Part shown: in pieces, positions 33,323 through 46,405 of the stretch | Position numbering within the stretch: the stretch's first letter is position 1 | How the letters are laid out: each line of letters opens with the position of its first letter | NCBI GenBank assembly: GCA_032622095.1 | Contig: CP136067.1 | Coordinates: forward strand, 93,178,707 to 93,242,706 | Reading direction: 5' to 3' | Source: Siphonodentalium dalli | Taxonomy: Eukaryota; Mollusca; Scaphopoda; Gadilida; Siphonodentaliidae | Length of the DNA: 64,000 nucleotides | The notes under the pieces: generated by a model | Databases searched by the model: none | Told to the model about the DNA's origin: nothing | The model's input: the letters and a program-made list of their open reading frames with translations, nothing else | Translations under genes and position numbers: made by a program

Positions 33323-34371
33323 TCTTCTATACTATATATTTTGAGACTTCGTATATATGTGTGTGTGTGTGTGTGTGTGTACTTCATAGAATCCAAAACG
33401 CGTGTAAAGATTGAGCTCAAACTTCCTATGTAAGTGTCAAATCCCACCGACACGACCGTGGTCGCGGTTTAGAGAATCTCAGAGCACCCGTTCTCCAATC
33501 TCAAATCATCGCAAAGGCACGGCGGGGGTTAATCAAGTGATTATTTAATGAGCGTTTGTTTTTGACGCATCTCTATAAAGAGCGTTTGTTTCCCATTCAA
33601 CGTTATTCGCATCTGCAGAGTTATACGGGAACGCAAACGTTATCGCTCGAAATTGATTCCCTGCGAGCACGGATGGCGCGCTTTTCGGTATATACCGAAG
33701 TCATCCCAGATAATCACGAATATAGCATCAGATTTCTCCCCAGATATACCGTTATAAAGCTACTGGAATCTGCCAATCTACGGGAAATTCCAGGGAATGC
33801 CGATTGAGCTCAAACTTGCTACCTACGGGAAGTGTCATATATATGAGTGTGTCCTTTATAGACTCTAACCGATTGAGCTCAAACTTGCTAAATAAGAAAA
33901 TAGCCCCTAAGCCGTAAATATCAACAACAACGATATTACTAAATACACGTTTTCGGCAATGTGAGAGTTTTCGGGGAGCCGTGATGCCAACAACAACGAC
34001 CCGAAGACAGATTTCCCGACGGGAAGCGTTTGTTTTAAATTGAATGCAATGTTATCGTGGAGAGAATTCACGAAACAAAGAATGCGTTGTCTGTCGTTCC
34101 TAGGAAGGGGGGATTTCTACGGGTAAATTTTTCCGCCAGAAACAAAAAAATTAATTAAAACAATTTACAATTTAATTAAAACAGTTTAAAATTAAAAAAA
34201 ATTAACAATAAAAAAACAATTCAGAAACAAAATATATTAAATTTAAAAAACATTAAATTCATATTCAAAAATAAAAAAAATAAATAAATAAAAACAAATT
34301 ATTACAAAAATGTCATGTTTCTGAAACAAAGCCATGGGACGAATGCCGCCAGTGGCGGGCTAACCTGCTAG
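33323..34371 (+). mobile_element. Helitron unit 5 (1,049 bp), divergent interior
   Basis: It starts TCTTCTATAC and carries a (GT)n run near 33359-33380. It then departs from the other units, with GAGCGTTTGTTT repeats, GGGAAATTCCAGGG, and a long A/T-rich stretch at 34140-34315. It ends with GCCGCCAGTGGCGGGC and CTAG at 34368-34371. Units 9 and 14 are 5' fragments of this subtype. Confidence 0.75.
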
Positions 34372-35403
34372 TCTATCTATACTATATATTTTGAGACTTC
34401 GTATATGTGTATGTGTGTACTTCATAGAATCCAAAACGCGTGTACAGATTGAGATCAAATTTTGTATGTAAGTGTAAAATCCCACCGACACCGCCGTAAT
34501 CGTGTTTTCGAGAAGCTCTGAGCACCCTTTATCCACTCCCAGTCATCGAAATCAGCTCAAACGGCACGGCCGGGGTTAATAACGTCATTATATATATATA
34601 TGAAGTCAGAGTCTCCAAAGTTATACCGGAACAAACACGTGTTTACGTCGTCTTGGGGGTCCACGATGGGAGTCTGACTTCAATGCAATGTTATCGCTCG
34701 AAACACGTGTTTACTTCGTGTTGAGGTTCACGATGGGAGTCTGACAATTGTTATCGCTCGAAATAGTACATTAGGACGGGAACGGCTGGACAGATTGAGC
34801 TCAAACTTCCTATCTAAAGGTAAAATACAACGTACGATGTCGTCCACGCGTTTTCCAGAAGCTCCGAGCACCCGTACTCCACTCCCAGTCATAAAAATCA
34901 GCTCAAACGGCACGGCCGGGGTTAATAACGTCATTATATATATATATACGAAGTCAACGTTATTAGCATCTGCATTGAGTGCATTTCCTAGAACGCAACA
35001 CGTGTTTTACGTCGTCTTGAGGTTCACGATGGGAGTCATTTCAATGCAATGTTATCGCTCGAAACACGTGTTTACTTCGTGTTGAGGTTCACGATGGGAG
35101 TCTGACATTTCAATGCAATGTTATCGCTCGAAATATTATGCAGAAAGGCAGATCTCGGAAACGGGTGGAGCTATCGACCTGAAATTTGCTATGTGAATGT
35201 ATCTTGCGCCGGGTACAAATTTTATCGGGTCGCCGAGTCCGTGCGACGCCAGCTTCGCGCATGCGCAGACCAGATCTCGGAAACGGGTGGAGCTACCGGG
35301 TACAAATTTTACTTATTGAAACGCGTGGAGCTAAAAATTAAAAAAAAATATTTTAAAAATGTCATGTTTCGGACAAGCCGCCGGTGGCGGGCTAACCTGC
35401 TAG
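34372..35403 (+). mobile_element. Helitron unit 6 (1,032 bp)
   Basis: It starts TCTATCTATAC and has one 120-bp block. CTAG is at 35400-35403, followed directly by TACTATATATTTTG of unit 7. Confidence 0.8.
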
Positions 35404-36539
35404 TACTATATATTTTGAGACTTCGTATGTGTGTATGTGTGTACTTCATAGAATCCAAAACGCGTGTACAGATTGAGATCAAATTTCCTATGTAAGTGTC
35501 AAATCCCACCGACACGAAAGTGGTCGCGGTTTAGAAAAGCTCAGAGCACCCGTTCTCCACTCCCATTCATCAAAATCAGCTCAAACGGCACGGCCGGGGT
35601 TAATAACGTCATTATATATATATATGAAGTCAGAGTCTCCAGAGTTATACCGGAACAAACACGTGTTTACGTCGTCTTGGGGGTCCACGATGGGAGTCTG
35701 ACTTCAATGCAATGTTATCGCTCGAAACACGTGTTTACTTCGTGTTGAGGTTCACGATGGGAGTCTGACAATTGTTATCGCTCGAAATAGTACAACGGCT
35801 GGACAGATTGAGCTCAAACTTCCCATCTAGAGGTAAAATACCACGTACGATGTCGTCCACGCGTTTTCCAGAAGCTCCGAGCACCCGTACTCCACTCCCA
35901 GTCATTAAAATCAGCTCAAACGGCACGGCCGGGGTTAATAACGTCATTATATATATATATGAAGTCAGAGTCTCCAGAGTTATACGGGAACAAACACGTG
36001 TTTACGTCGTCTTGGGGGTCCACGATGGGAGTCTGACTTCAATGCAATGTTATCGCTCGAAACACGTGTTTACTTCGTGTTGAGGTTCACGATGGGAGTC
36101 TGACAATTGTTATCGCTCGAAATAGTACATTAGGACGGGTACGAAATGCATTTATCTCGATTAAAAAGGCAGATCTCGGAAACGGGTGGAGCTATCGACT
36201 TGGAAATTGCAATGTGAATGTATCTTGCGCCGGGTACAAATTTTATCGGGTCGCCGAGCCCATGCGACGCCCGTGCAGCGCATGCGCAGACGAGATATCG
36301 GAAACGGGTGGAGCTATCGACTTGAAATTTGCTATGTGAATGTATCTTGGGCCGGGTACAAATTTGATCGGGTCGCCGAGTCCGTGCGAAGCCAGCTTCG
36401 CGCATGCGCAGACCAGATCTCGGAAACGGGTGGAGCTACCGGGTACAATTTTTTCTTATTGAAACGCGTGGAGCTAAAAATTAAAAAAAAATATAAACAA
36501 TGTTTCGGACAAGCCGCCGGTGGCGGGCTAACCTGCTAG
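35404..36539 (+). mobile_element. Helitron unit 7 (1,136 bp)
   Basis: The start is shortened to TACTATATATTTTG. It has two 120-bp blocks and ends at CTAG 36536-36539. Its 5' part matches units 10 and 15 and its 3' part matches unit 12, which suggests an exchange point inside it. Confidence 0.78.
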
Positions 36540-37558
36540 TACTATATATTTTGAGACTTCGTATATATGTGTGTACTTCATAGAATCCAAAACGCGTGTA
36601 CAGATTGAGATCAAATTTCGTATGTAAGTGTAAAATCCCACCGACACCGCCGTAATCGTGTTTTCGAGAAGCTCTGAGCACCTTTTATCCACTCCCAGTC
36701 ATCGAAATCAGCTCAAACGGTACGGCCGGGGTTAATAACGTCATTATATATATATATGAAGTCAGAGTCTCCAAAGTTATACCGGAACAAACACGTGTTT
36801 ACGTCGTCTTGGGGGTCCACGATGGGAGTCTGACTTCAATGCAATGTTATCGCTCGAAACACGTGTTTACTTCGTGTTGAGGTTCACGATGGGAGTCTGA
36901 CAATTGTTATCGCTCGAAATAGTACATTAGGACGGGAACGGCTGGACAGATTGAGCTCAAACTTCCTATCTAAAGGTAAAATAACACGTACGATGTCGTC
37001 CACGCGTTTTCCAGAAGCTCCGAGCACCCGTACTCCACTCCCAGTCATAAAAATCGGCTCAAACGGCACGGCCGGGGTTAATAACGTCATTATATATATA
37101 TATACGAAGTCAACGTTATTAGCATCTGCATTGAGTGCATTTCCTAGAACGCAACACGTGTTTTACGTCGTCTTGAGGTTCACGATGGGAGTCATTTCAA
37201 TGCAATGTTATCGCTCGAAACACGTGTTTACTTCGTGTTGAGGTTCACGATGGGAGTCTGACATTTCAATGCAATGTTATCGCTCGAAATATTATGCAGA
37301 AAGGCAGATCTCGGAAACGGGTGGAGCTATCGACCTGAAATTTGCTATGTGAATGTATCTTGCGCCGGGTACAAATTTTATCGGGTCGCCGAGTACGTGC
37401 GACGCCAGCTTCGCGCATGCGCAGACCAGATCTCGGAAACGGGTGGAGCTACCGGGTACAAATTTTTCTTATTGAAACGCGTAGAGCTAAAAATTAAAAA
37501 AAAAATTAAAAAAATGTCATGTTTCGGACAAGCCGCCGGTGGCGGGCTAACCTGCTAG
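36540..37558 (+). mobile_element. Helitron unit 8 (1,019 bp)
   Basis: This is the same subtype as units 3 and 13, with one 120-bp block and CTAG at 37555-37558. It is the first unit of the first 4,896-bp block. Confidence 0.8.
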
Positions 37559-38011
37559 TCTATACTATATATTTTGAGACTTCGTATATGTGTGTGTGTG
37601 TACTTCATAGAATTCAAAACGCGTGTACATATTGAGCTCAAACTTCCTATGTAAGTGTTAAATCCCACCGACACGACCGTGGTCGCGGTTTAAAGAAGCT
37701 CAGAGCACCCGTTCTCCAATCTCAAATCACCGCAAAGGCACGGCGTGGGTTAATCAAGTGATTATTTATTGAGCGTTTGTTTTTGACGCATCTCTATAAA
37801 GAGCGTCTGTTTCCCATTCAACGTTATTCGCATCTGCTGAGTTATACGGGAACGCAAACGTTATCGCTCGAAATTTATTCCCTGCGAGCACGGATGGCGC
37901 GCTTTGTTTTTACAGTATATAGTTATATACCGAAATCATCCCAGATAATCACGAATATAGCATCAGATTTCTCCCCAGATATACCGTTATAAAGCTACTG
38001 GAATCTGCCAA
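37559..38011 (+). mobile_element. Helitron unit 9, 453-bp 5' fragment
   Basis: It starts like the others (TCTATACTATATATTTTG) and follows the unit 5 interior, but stops at CTGCCAA with no 3' hairpin or CTAG. Unit 10 begins there with TC preceded by A, the classic Helitron insertion context. The missing 3' half of unit 9 is not found after unit 10. Confidence 0.75.
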
Positions 38012-39156
38012 TCTATCTATACTATATATTTTGAGACTTCGTATGTGTGTATGTGTGTACTTCATAGAATCCAAAACGCGTGTACAGATTGAGATCAAAT
38101 TTCCTATGTAAGTGTCAAATCCCACCGACACGAAAGTGGTCGCGGTTTAGAAAAGCTCAGAACACCCGTTCTCCACTCCCATTCATCAAAATCAGCTCAA
38201 ACGGCACGGCCGGGGTTAATAACGTCATTATATATATATATGAAGTCAGAGTCTCCAGAGTTATACCGGAACAAACACGTGTTTACGTCGTCTTGGGGGT
38301 CCACGATGGGAGTCTGACTTCAATGCAATGTTATCGCTCGAAACACGTGTTTACTTCGTGTTGAGGTTCACGATGGGAGTCTGACAATTGTTATCGCTCG
38401 AAATAGTACAACGGCTGGACAGATTGAGCTCAAACTTCCCATCTAGAGGTAAAATACCACGTACGATGTCGTCCACGCGTTTTCCAGAAGCTCCGAGCAC
38501 CCGTACTCCACTCCCAGTCATTAAAATCAGCTCAAACGGTACGGCCGGGGTTAATAACGTCATTATATATATATATGAAGTCAGAGTCTCCAGAGTTATA
38601 CGGGAACAAACACGTGTTTACGTCGTCTTGGGGGGTCCACGATGGGAGTCTGACTTCAATGCAATGTTATCGCTCGAAACACGTGTTTACTTCGTGTTGA
38701 GGTTCACGATGGGAGTCTGACAATTGTTATCGCTCGAAATAGTACATTAGGACGGGTACGAAATGCATTTATCTCGATTAAAAAGGCAGATCTCGGAAAC
38801 GGGTGGAGCTATCGACTTGAAAATTGCAATGTGAATGTATCTTGCGCCGGGTACAAATTTTATCGGGTCGGCGAGCCCATGCGACGCCCGTGCAGCGCAT
38901 GCGCAGACGAGATATCGGAAACGGGTGGAGCTATCGACTTGAAATTTGCTATGTGAATGTATCTTGGGCCGGGTACAAATTTGATCGGGTCGCCGAGCCC
39001 GTGCGAAGCCAGCTTCGCGCATGCGCAGACCAGATCTCGGAAACGGGTGGAGCTACCGGGTACAATTTTTTCTTATTGAAACGCGTGGAGCTAAAAATAA
39101 AAAAAATATATAAACAATGTTTCGGACAAGCCGCCGGTGGCGGGCTACCCTGCTAG
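38012..39156 (+). mobile_element. Helitron unit 10 (1,145 bp)
   Basis: It starts TCTATCTATAC after an A and ends at CTAG 39153-39156, with two 120-bp blocks. Unit 15 is its copy 4,896 bp downstream. Confidence 0.8.
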
Positions 39157-40295
39157 TCTATACTATATATTTTGAGACTTCGTATATATATATGTGTGTA
39201 CTTCATAGAATCCAAAACGACTGATCCGATCGAGCTCAAATTTCGTATGTAAGTGTAAAATCACACCGACACCGCCGTAGTCGCAGTTTAGAAAAGCTCA
39301 GAGCACCCGTTCTCCACTCCCATTCATCAAAATCAGCTCAAACGGCACGGCCGGGGTTAATAACGTCATTATATATATATATGAAGTCAGAGTCTCCAGA
39401 GTTATACCGGAACAAACACGTGTTTACGTCGTCTTGGGGGTCCACGATGGGAGTCTGACTTCAATGCAATGTTATCGCTCGAAACACGTGTTTACTTCGT
39501 GTTGAGGTTCACGATGGGAGTCTGACAATTGTTATCGCTCGAAATAGTACAACGGCTGGACAGATTGAGCTCAAACTTCCCATCTAGAGGTAAAATCCAC
39601 GTACGATGTCGTCCACGCGTTTTCCAGAAGCTCCGAGCACCCGTACTCCACTCCCAGTCATTAAAATCAGCTCAAACGGCACGGCCGGGGTTAATAACGT
39701 CATTATATATATATATGAAGTCAGAGTCTCCAGAGTTATACGGGAACAAACACGTGTTTACGTCGTCTTGGGGGTCCACGATGGGAGTCTGACTTCAATG
39801 CAATGTTATCGCTCGAAACACGTGTTTACTTCGTGTTGAGGTTCACGATGGGAGTCTGACAATTGTTATCGCTCGAAATAGTACATTAGGACGGGTACGA
39901 AATGCATTTATCTCGATTAAAAAGGCAGATCTCGGAAACGGGTGGAGCTATCGACTTGAAAATTGCAATGTGAATGTATCTTGCGCCGGGTACAAATTTT
40001 ATCGGGTCGGCGAGCCCATGCGACGCCCGTGCAGCGCATGCGCAGACGAGATATCGGAAACGGGTGGAGCTATCGACTTGAAATTTGCTATGTGAATGTA
40101 TCTTGGGCCGGGTACAAATTTGATCGGGTCGCCGAGCCCGTGCGAAGCCAGCTTCGCGGATGCGCAGACCAGATCTCGGAAACGGGTGGAGCTACCGGGT
40201 ACAATTTTTTCTTATTGAAACGCGTGGAGCTAAAAATAAAAAAAATATATAAACAATGTTTCGGACAAGCCGCCGGTGGCGGGCTACCCTGCTAG
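39157..40295 (+). mobile_element. Helitron unit 11 (1,139 bp)
   Basis: It has two 120-bp blocks, and the second carries GCGGATGCGC in place of GCGCATGCGC. CTAG is at 40292-40295. Unit 16 shares this variant. Confidence 0.8.
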
Positions 40296-41435
40296 TCTAT
40301 ACTATATATTTTGAGACTTCGTATATATATATGTGTGTACTTCATAGAATCCAAAACGACTGATCCGATCGAGCTCAAATTTCGTATGTAAGTGTAAAAT
40401 CCCACCGACACCGCCGTAGTCGCAGTTTAGAAAAGCTCAGAGCACCCGTTCTCCACTCCCATTCATCAAAATCAGCTCAAACGGCACGGCCGGGGTTAAT
40501 AACGTCATTATATATATATATGAAGTCAGAGTCTCCAGAGTTATACCGGAACAAACACGTGTTTACGTCGTCTTGGGGGTCCACGATGGGAGTCTGACTT
40601 CAATGCAATGTTATCGCTCGAAACACGTGTTTACTTCGTGTTGAGGTTCACGATGGGAGTCTGACAATTGTTATCGCTCGAAATAGTACAACGGCTGGAC
40701 AGATTGAGCTCAAACTTCCCATCTAGAGGTAAAATACCACGTACGATGTCGTCCACGCGTTTTCCAGAAGCTCCGAGCACCCGTACTCCACTCCCAGTCA
40801 TTAAAATCAGCTCAAACGGCACGGCCGGGGTTAATAACGTCATTATATATATATATGAAGTCAGAGTCTCCAGAGTTATACGGGAACAAACACGTGTTTA
40901 CGTCGTCTTGGGGGTCCACGATGGGAGTCTGACTTCAATGCAATGTTATCGCTCGAAACACGTGTTTACTTCGTGTTGAGGTTCACGATGGGAGTCTGAC
41001 AATTGTTATCGCTCGAAATAGTACATTAGGACGGGTACGAAATGCATTTATCTCGATTAAAAAGGCAGATCTCGGAAACGGGTGGAGCTATCGACTTGAA
41101 AATTGCAATGTGAATGTATCTTGCGCCGGGTACAAATTTTATCGGGTCGCCGAGCCCATGCGACGCCCGTGCAGCGCATGCGCAGACGAGATATCGGAAA
41201 CGGGTGGAGCTATCGACTTGAAATTTGCTATGTGAATGTATCTTGGGCCGGGTACAAATTTGATCGGGTCGCCGAGTCCGTGCGAAGCCAGCTTCGCGCA
41301 TGCGCAGACCAGATCTCGGAAACGGGTGGAGCTACCGGGTACAATTTTTTCTTATTGAAACGCGTGGAGCTAAAAATTAAAAAAAAATATAAACAATGTT
41401 TCGGACAAGCCGCCGGTGGCGGGCTAACCTGCTAG
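40296..41435 (+). mobile_element. Helitron unit 12 (1,140 bp)
   Basis: Its 5' part matches unit 17 and its 3' part (GAGTCCGTGCGAAG, AACCTG before CTAG 41432-41435) matches unit 7. This mosaic marks the boundary of the duplicated block. Confidence 0.8.
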
Positions 41436-42454
41436 TACTATATATTTTGAGACTTCGTATATATGTGTGTACTTCATAGAATCCAAAACGCGTGTACAGA
41501 TTGAGATCAAATTTCGTATGTAAGTGTAAAATCCCACCGACACCGCCGTAATCGTGTTTTCGAGAAGCTCTGAGCACCTTTTATCCACTCCCAGTCATCG
41601 AAATCAGCTCAAACGGTACGGCCGGGGTTAATAACGTCATTATATATATATATGAAGTCAGAGTCTCCAAAGTTATACCGGAACAAACACGTGTTTACGT
41701 CGTCTTGGGGGTCCACGATGGGAGTCTGACTTCAATGCAATGTTATCGCTCGAAACACGTGTTTACTTCGTGTTGAGGTTCACGATGGGAGTCTGACAAT
41801 TGTTATCGCTCGAAATAGTACATTAGGACGGGAACGGCTGGACAGATTGAGCTCAAACTTCCTATCTAAAGGTAAAATAACACGTACGATGTCGTCCACG
41901 CGTTTTCCAGAAGCTCCGAGCACCCGTACTCCACTCCCAGTCATAAAAATCGGCTCAAACGGCACGGCCGGGGTTAATAACGTCATTATATATATATATA
42001 CGAAGTCAACGTTATTAGCATCTGCATTGAGTGCATTTCCTAGAACGCAACACGTGTTTTACGTCGTCTTGAGGTTCACGATGGGAGTCATTTCAATGCA
42101 ATGTTATCGCTCGAAACACGTGTTTACTTCGTGTTGAGGTTCACGATGGGAGTCTGACATTTCAATGCAATGTTATCGCTCGAAATATTATGCAGAAAGG
42201 CAGATCTCGGAAACGGGTGGAGCTATCGACCTGAAATTTGCTATGTGAATGTATCTTGCGCCGGGTACAAATTTTATCGGGTCGCCGAGTACGTGCGACG
42301 CCAGCTTCGCGCATGCGCAGACCAGATCTCGGAAACGGGTGGAGCTACCGGGTACAAATTTTTCTTATTGAAACGCGTAGAGCTAAAAATTAAAAAAAAA
42401 ATTAAAAAAATGTCATGTTTCGGACAAGCCGCCGGTGGCGGGCTAACCTGCTAG
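41436..42454 (+). mobile_element. Helitron unit 13 (1,019 bp)
   Basis: This is a copy of unit 8 at a distance of 4,896 bp, with CTAG at 42451-42454. Confidence 0.8.
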
Positions 42455-42907
42455 TCTATACTATATATTTTGAGACTTCGTATATGTGTGTGTGTGTACT
42501 TCATAGAATTCAAAACGCGTGTACATATTGAGCTCAAACTTCCTATGTAAGTGTTAAATCCCACCGACACGACCGTGGTCGCGGTTTAAAGAAGCTCAGA
42601 GCACCCGTTCTCCAATCTCAAATCACCGCAAAGGCACGGCGTGGGTTAATCAAGTGATTATTTATTGAGCGTTTGTTTTTGACGCATCTCTATAAAGAGC
42701 GTCTGTTTCCCATTCAACGTTATTCGCATCTGCTGAGTTATACGGGAACGCAAACGTTATCGCTCGAAATTTATTCCCTGCGAGCACGGATGGCGCGCTT
42801 TGTTTTTACAGTATATAGTTATATACCGAAATCATCCCAGATAATCACGAATATAGCATCAGATTTCTCCCCAGATATACCGTTATAAAGCTACTGGAAT
42901 CTGCCAA
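42455..42907 (+). mobile_element. Helitron unit 14, 453-bp 5' fragment
   Basis: This is a copy of fragment unit 9 at a distance of 4,896 bp. It has the same abrupt end at CTGCCAA. Confidence 0.78.
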
Positions 42908-44052
42908 TCTATCTATACTATATATTTTGAGACTTCGTATGTGTGTATGTGTGTACTTCATAGAATCCAAAACGCGTGTACAGATTGAGATCAAATTTCC
43001 TATGTAAGTGTCAAATCCCACCGACACGAAAGTGGTCGCGGTTTAGAAAAGCTCAGAACACCCGTTCTCCACTCCCATTCATCAAAATCAGCTCAAACGG
43101 CACGGCCGGGGTTAATAACGTCATTATATATATATATGAAGTCAGAGTCTCCAGAGTTATACCGGAACAAACACGTGTTTACGTCGTCTTGGGGGTCCAC
43201 GATGGGAGTCTGACTTCAATGCAATGTTATCGCTCGAAACACGTGTTTACTTCGTGTTGAGGTTCACGATGGGAGTCTGACAATTGTTATCGCTCGAAAT
43301 AGTACAACGGCTGGACAGATTGAGCTCAAACTTCCCATCTAGAGGTAAAATACCACGTACGATGTCGTCCACGCGTTTTCCAGAAGCTCCGAGCACCCGT
43401 ACTCCACTCCCAGTCATTAAAATCAGCTCAAACGGTACGGCCGGGGTTAATAACGTCATTATATATATATATGAAGTCAGAGTCTCCAGAGTTATACGGG
43501 AACAAACACGTGTTTACGTCGTCTTGGGGGGTCCACGATGGGAGTCTGACTTCAATGCAATGTTATCGCTCGAAACACGTGTTTACTTCGTGTTGAGGTT
43601 CACGATGGGAGTCTGACAATTGTTATCGCTCGAAATAGTACATTAGGACGGGTACGAAATGCATTTATCTCGATTAAAAAGGCAGATCTCGGAAACGGGT
43701 GGAGCTATCGACTTGAAAATTGCAATGTGAATGTATCTTGCGCCGGGTACAAATTTTATCGGGTCGGCGAGCCCATGCGACGCCCGTGCAGCGCATGCGC
43801 AGACGAGATATCGGAAACGGGTGGAGCTATCGACTTGAAATTTGCTATGTGAATGTATCTTGGGCCGGGTACAAATTTGATCGGGTCGCCGAGCCCGTGC
43901 GAAGCCAGCTTCGCGCATGCGCAGACCAGATCTCGGAAACGGGTGGAGCTACCGGGTACAATTTTTTCTTATTGAAACGCGTGGAGCTAAAAATAAAAAA
44001 AATATATAAACAATGTTTCGGACAAGCCGCCGGTGGCGGGCTACCCTGCTAG
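42908..44052 (+). mobile_element. Helitron unit 15 (1,145 bp)
   Basis: This is a copy of unit 10. It shares its rare variants, such as a six-G run in CTTGGGGGGTCC and GGTACGGCC in the second block. CTAG is at 44049-44052. Confidence 0.8.
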
Positions 44053-45191
44053 TCTATACTATATATTTTGAGACTTCGTATATATATATGTGTGTACTTC
44101 ATAGAATCCAAAACGACTGATCCGATCGAGCTCAAATTTCGTATGTAAGTGTAAAATCCCACCGACACCGCCGTAGTCGCAGTTTAGAAAAGCTCAGAGC
44201 ACCCGTTCTCCACTCCCATTCATCAAAATCAGCTCAAACGGCACGGCCGGGGTTAATAACGTCATTATATATATATATGAAGTCAGAGTCTCCAGAGTTA
44301 TACCGGAACAAACACGTGTTTACGTCGTCTTGGGGGTCCACGATGGGAGTCTGACTTCAATGCAATGTTATCGCTCGAAACACGTGTTTACTTCGTGTTG
44401 AGGTTCACGATGGGAGTCTGACAATTGTTATCGCTCGAAATAGTACAACGGCTGGACAGATTGAGCTCAAACTTCCCATCTAGAGGTAAAATCCACGTAC
44501 GATGTCGTCCACGCGTTTTCCAGAAGCTCCGAGCACCCGTACTCCACTCCCAGTCATTAAAATCAGCTCAAACGGCACGGCCGGGGTTAATAACGTCATT
44601 ATATATATATATGAAGTCAGAGTCTCCAGAGTTATACGGGAACAAACACGTGTTTACGTCGTCTTGGGGGTCCACGATGGGAGTCTGACTTCAATGCAAT
44701 GTTATCGCTCGAAACACGTGTTTACTTCGTGTTGAGGTTCACGATGGGAGTCTGACAATTGTTATCGCTCGAAATAGTACATTAGGACGGGTACGAAATG
44801 CATTTATCTCGATTAAAAAGGCAGATCTCGGAAACGGGTGGAGCTATCGACTTGAAAATTGCAATGTGAATGTATCTTGCGCCGGGTACAAATTTTATCG
44901 GGTCGGCGAGCCCATGCGACGCCCGTGCAGCGCATGCGCAGACGAGATATCGGAAACGGGTGGAGCTATCGACTTGAAATTTGCTATGTGAATGTATCTT
45001 GGGCCGGGTACAAATTTGATCGGGTCGCCGAGCCCGTGCGAAGCCAGCTTCGCGGATGCGCAGACCAGATCTCGGAAACGGGTGGAGCTACCGGGTACAA
45101 TTTTTTCTTATTGAAACGCGTGGAGCTAAAAATAAAAAAAATATATAAACAATGTTTCGGACAAGCCGCCGGTGGCGGGCTACCCTGCTAG
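44053..45191 (+). mobile_element. Helitron unit 16 (1,139 bp)
   Basis: This is a copy of unit 11, including the GCGGATGCGC variant. One difference is AATCCCACC here against AATCACACC in unit 11. CTAG is at 45188-45191. Confidence 0.8.
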
Positions 45192-46331
45192 TCTATACTA
45201 TATATTTTGAGACTTCGTATATATATATGTGTGTACTTCATAGAATCCAAAACGACTGATCCGATCGAGCTCAAATTTCGTATGTAAGTGTAAAATCCCA
45301 CCGACACCGCCGTAGTCGCAGTTTAGAAAAGCTCAGAGCACCCGTTCTCCACTCCCATTCATCAAAATCAGCTCAAACGGCACGGCCGGGGTTAATAACG
45401 TCATTATATATATATATGAAGTCAGAGTCTCCAGAGTTATACCGGAACAAACACGTGTTTACGTCGTCTTGGGGGTCCACGATGGGAGTCTGACTTCAAT
45501 GCAATGTTATCGCTCGAAACACGTGTTTACTTCGTGTTGAGGTTCACGATGGGAGTCTGACAATTGTTATCGCTCGAAATAGTACAACGGCTGGACAGAT
45601 TGAGCTCAAACTTCCCATCTAGAGGTAAAATACCACGTACGATGTCGTCCACGCGTTTTCCAGAAGCTCCGAGCACCCGTACTCCACTCCCAGTCATTAA
45701 AATCAGCTCAAACGGCACGGCCGGGGTTAATAACGTCATTATATATATATATGAAGTCAGAGTCTCCAGAGTTATACGGGAACAAACACGTGTTTACGTC
45801 GTCTTGGGGGTCCACGATGGGAGTCTGACTTCAATGCAATGTTATCGCTCGAAACACGTGTTTACTTCGTGTTGAGGTTCACGATGGGAGTCTGACAATT
45901 GTTATCGCTCGAAATAGTACATTAGGACGGGTACGAAATGCATTTATCTCGATTAAAAAGGCAGATCTCGGAAACGGGTGGAGCTATCGACTTGAAAATT
46001 GCAATGTGAATGTATCTTGCGCCGGGTACAAATTTTATCGGGTCGGCGAGCCCATGCGACGCCCGTGCAGCGCATGCGCAGACGAGATATCGGAAACGGG
46101 TGGAGCTATCGACTTGAAATTTGCTATGTGAATGTATCTTGGGCCGGGTACAAATTTGATCGGGTCGCCGAGCCCGTGCGAAGCCAGCTTCGCGCATGCG
46201 CAGACCAGATCTCGGAAACGGGTGGAGCTACCGGGTACAATTTTTTCTTATTGAAACGCGTGGAGCTAAAAATAAAAAAAATATATAAACAATGTTTCGG
46301 ACAAGCCGCCGGTGGCGGGCTACCCTGCTAG
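45192..46331 (+). mobile_element. Helitron unit 17 (1,140 bp)
   Basis: This is the last unit of the second 4,896-bp block. It ends with ACCCTG and CTAG at 46328-46331, then TCTACTATATAATTTG of unit 18. Confidence 0.8.
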
Positions 46332-46355
46332 TCTACTATATAATTTGAGACTTCC

Positions 46356-46405
<50 letters not shown>

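Larger units (their letters stand above)
36540..46331 (+). repeat. Higher-order duplication: two 4,896-bp blocks of five Helitron units
   Basis: Units 8-12 (36540-41435) and 13-17 (41436-46331) have the same lengths in order: 1,019, 453, 1,145, 1,139 and 1,140 bp. Both blocks total exactly 4,896 bp, and rare variants are shared unit by unit. The 3' part of unit 12 resembles unit 7 more than unit 17, so the real exchange probably lay inside units 7/12 rather than at a unit border. Confidence 0.88.

Noticed and set aside
28667-46331. Many 60-125-codon frames repeated through the Helitron array
   Set aside because: They shift frame and length between units, cross block borders and carry no Rep or helicase motif. 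They are chance openings in repeats.
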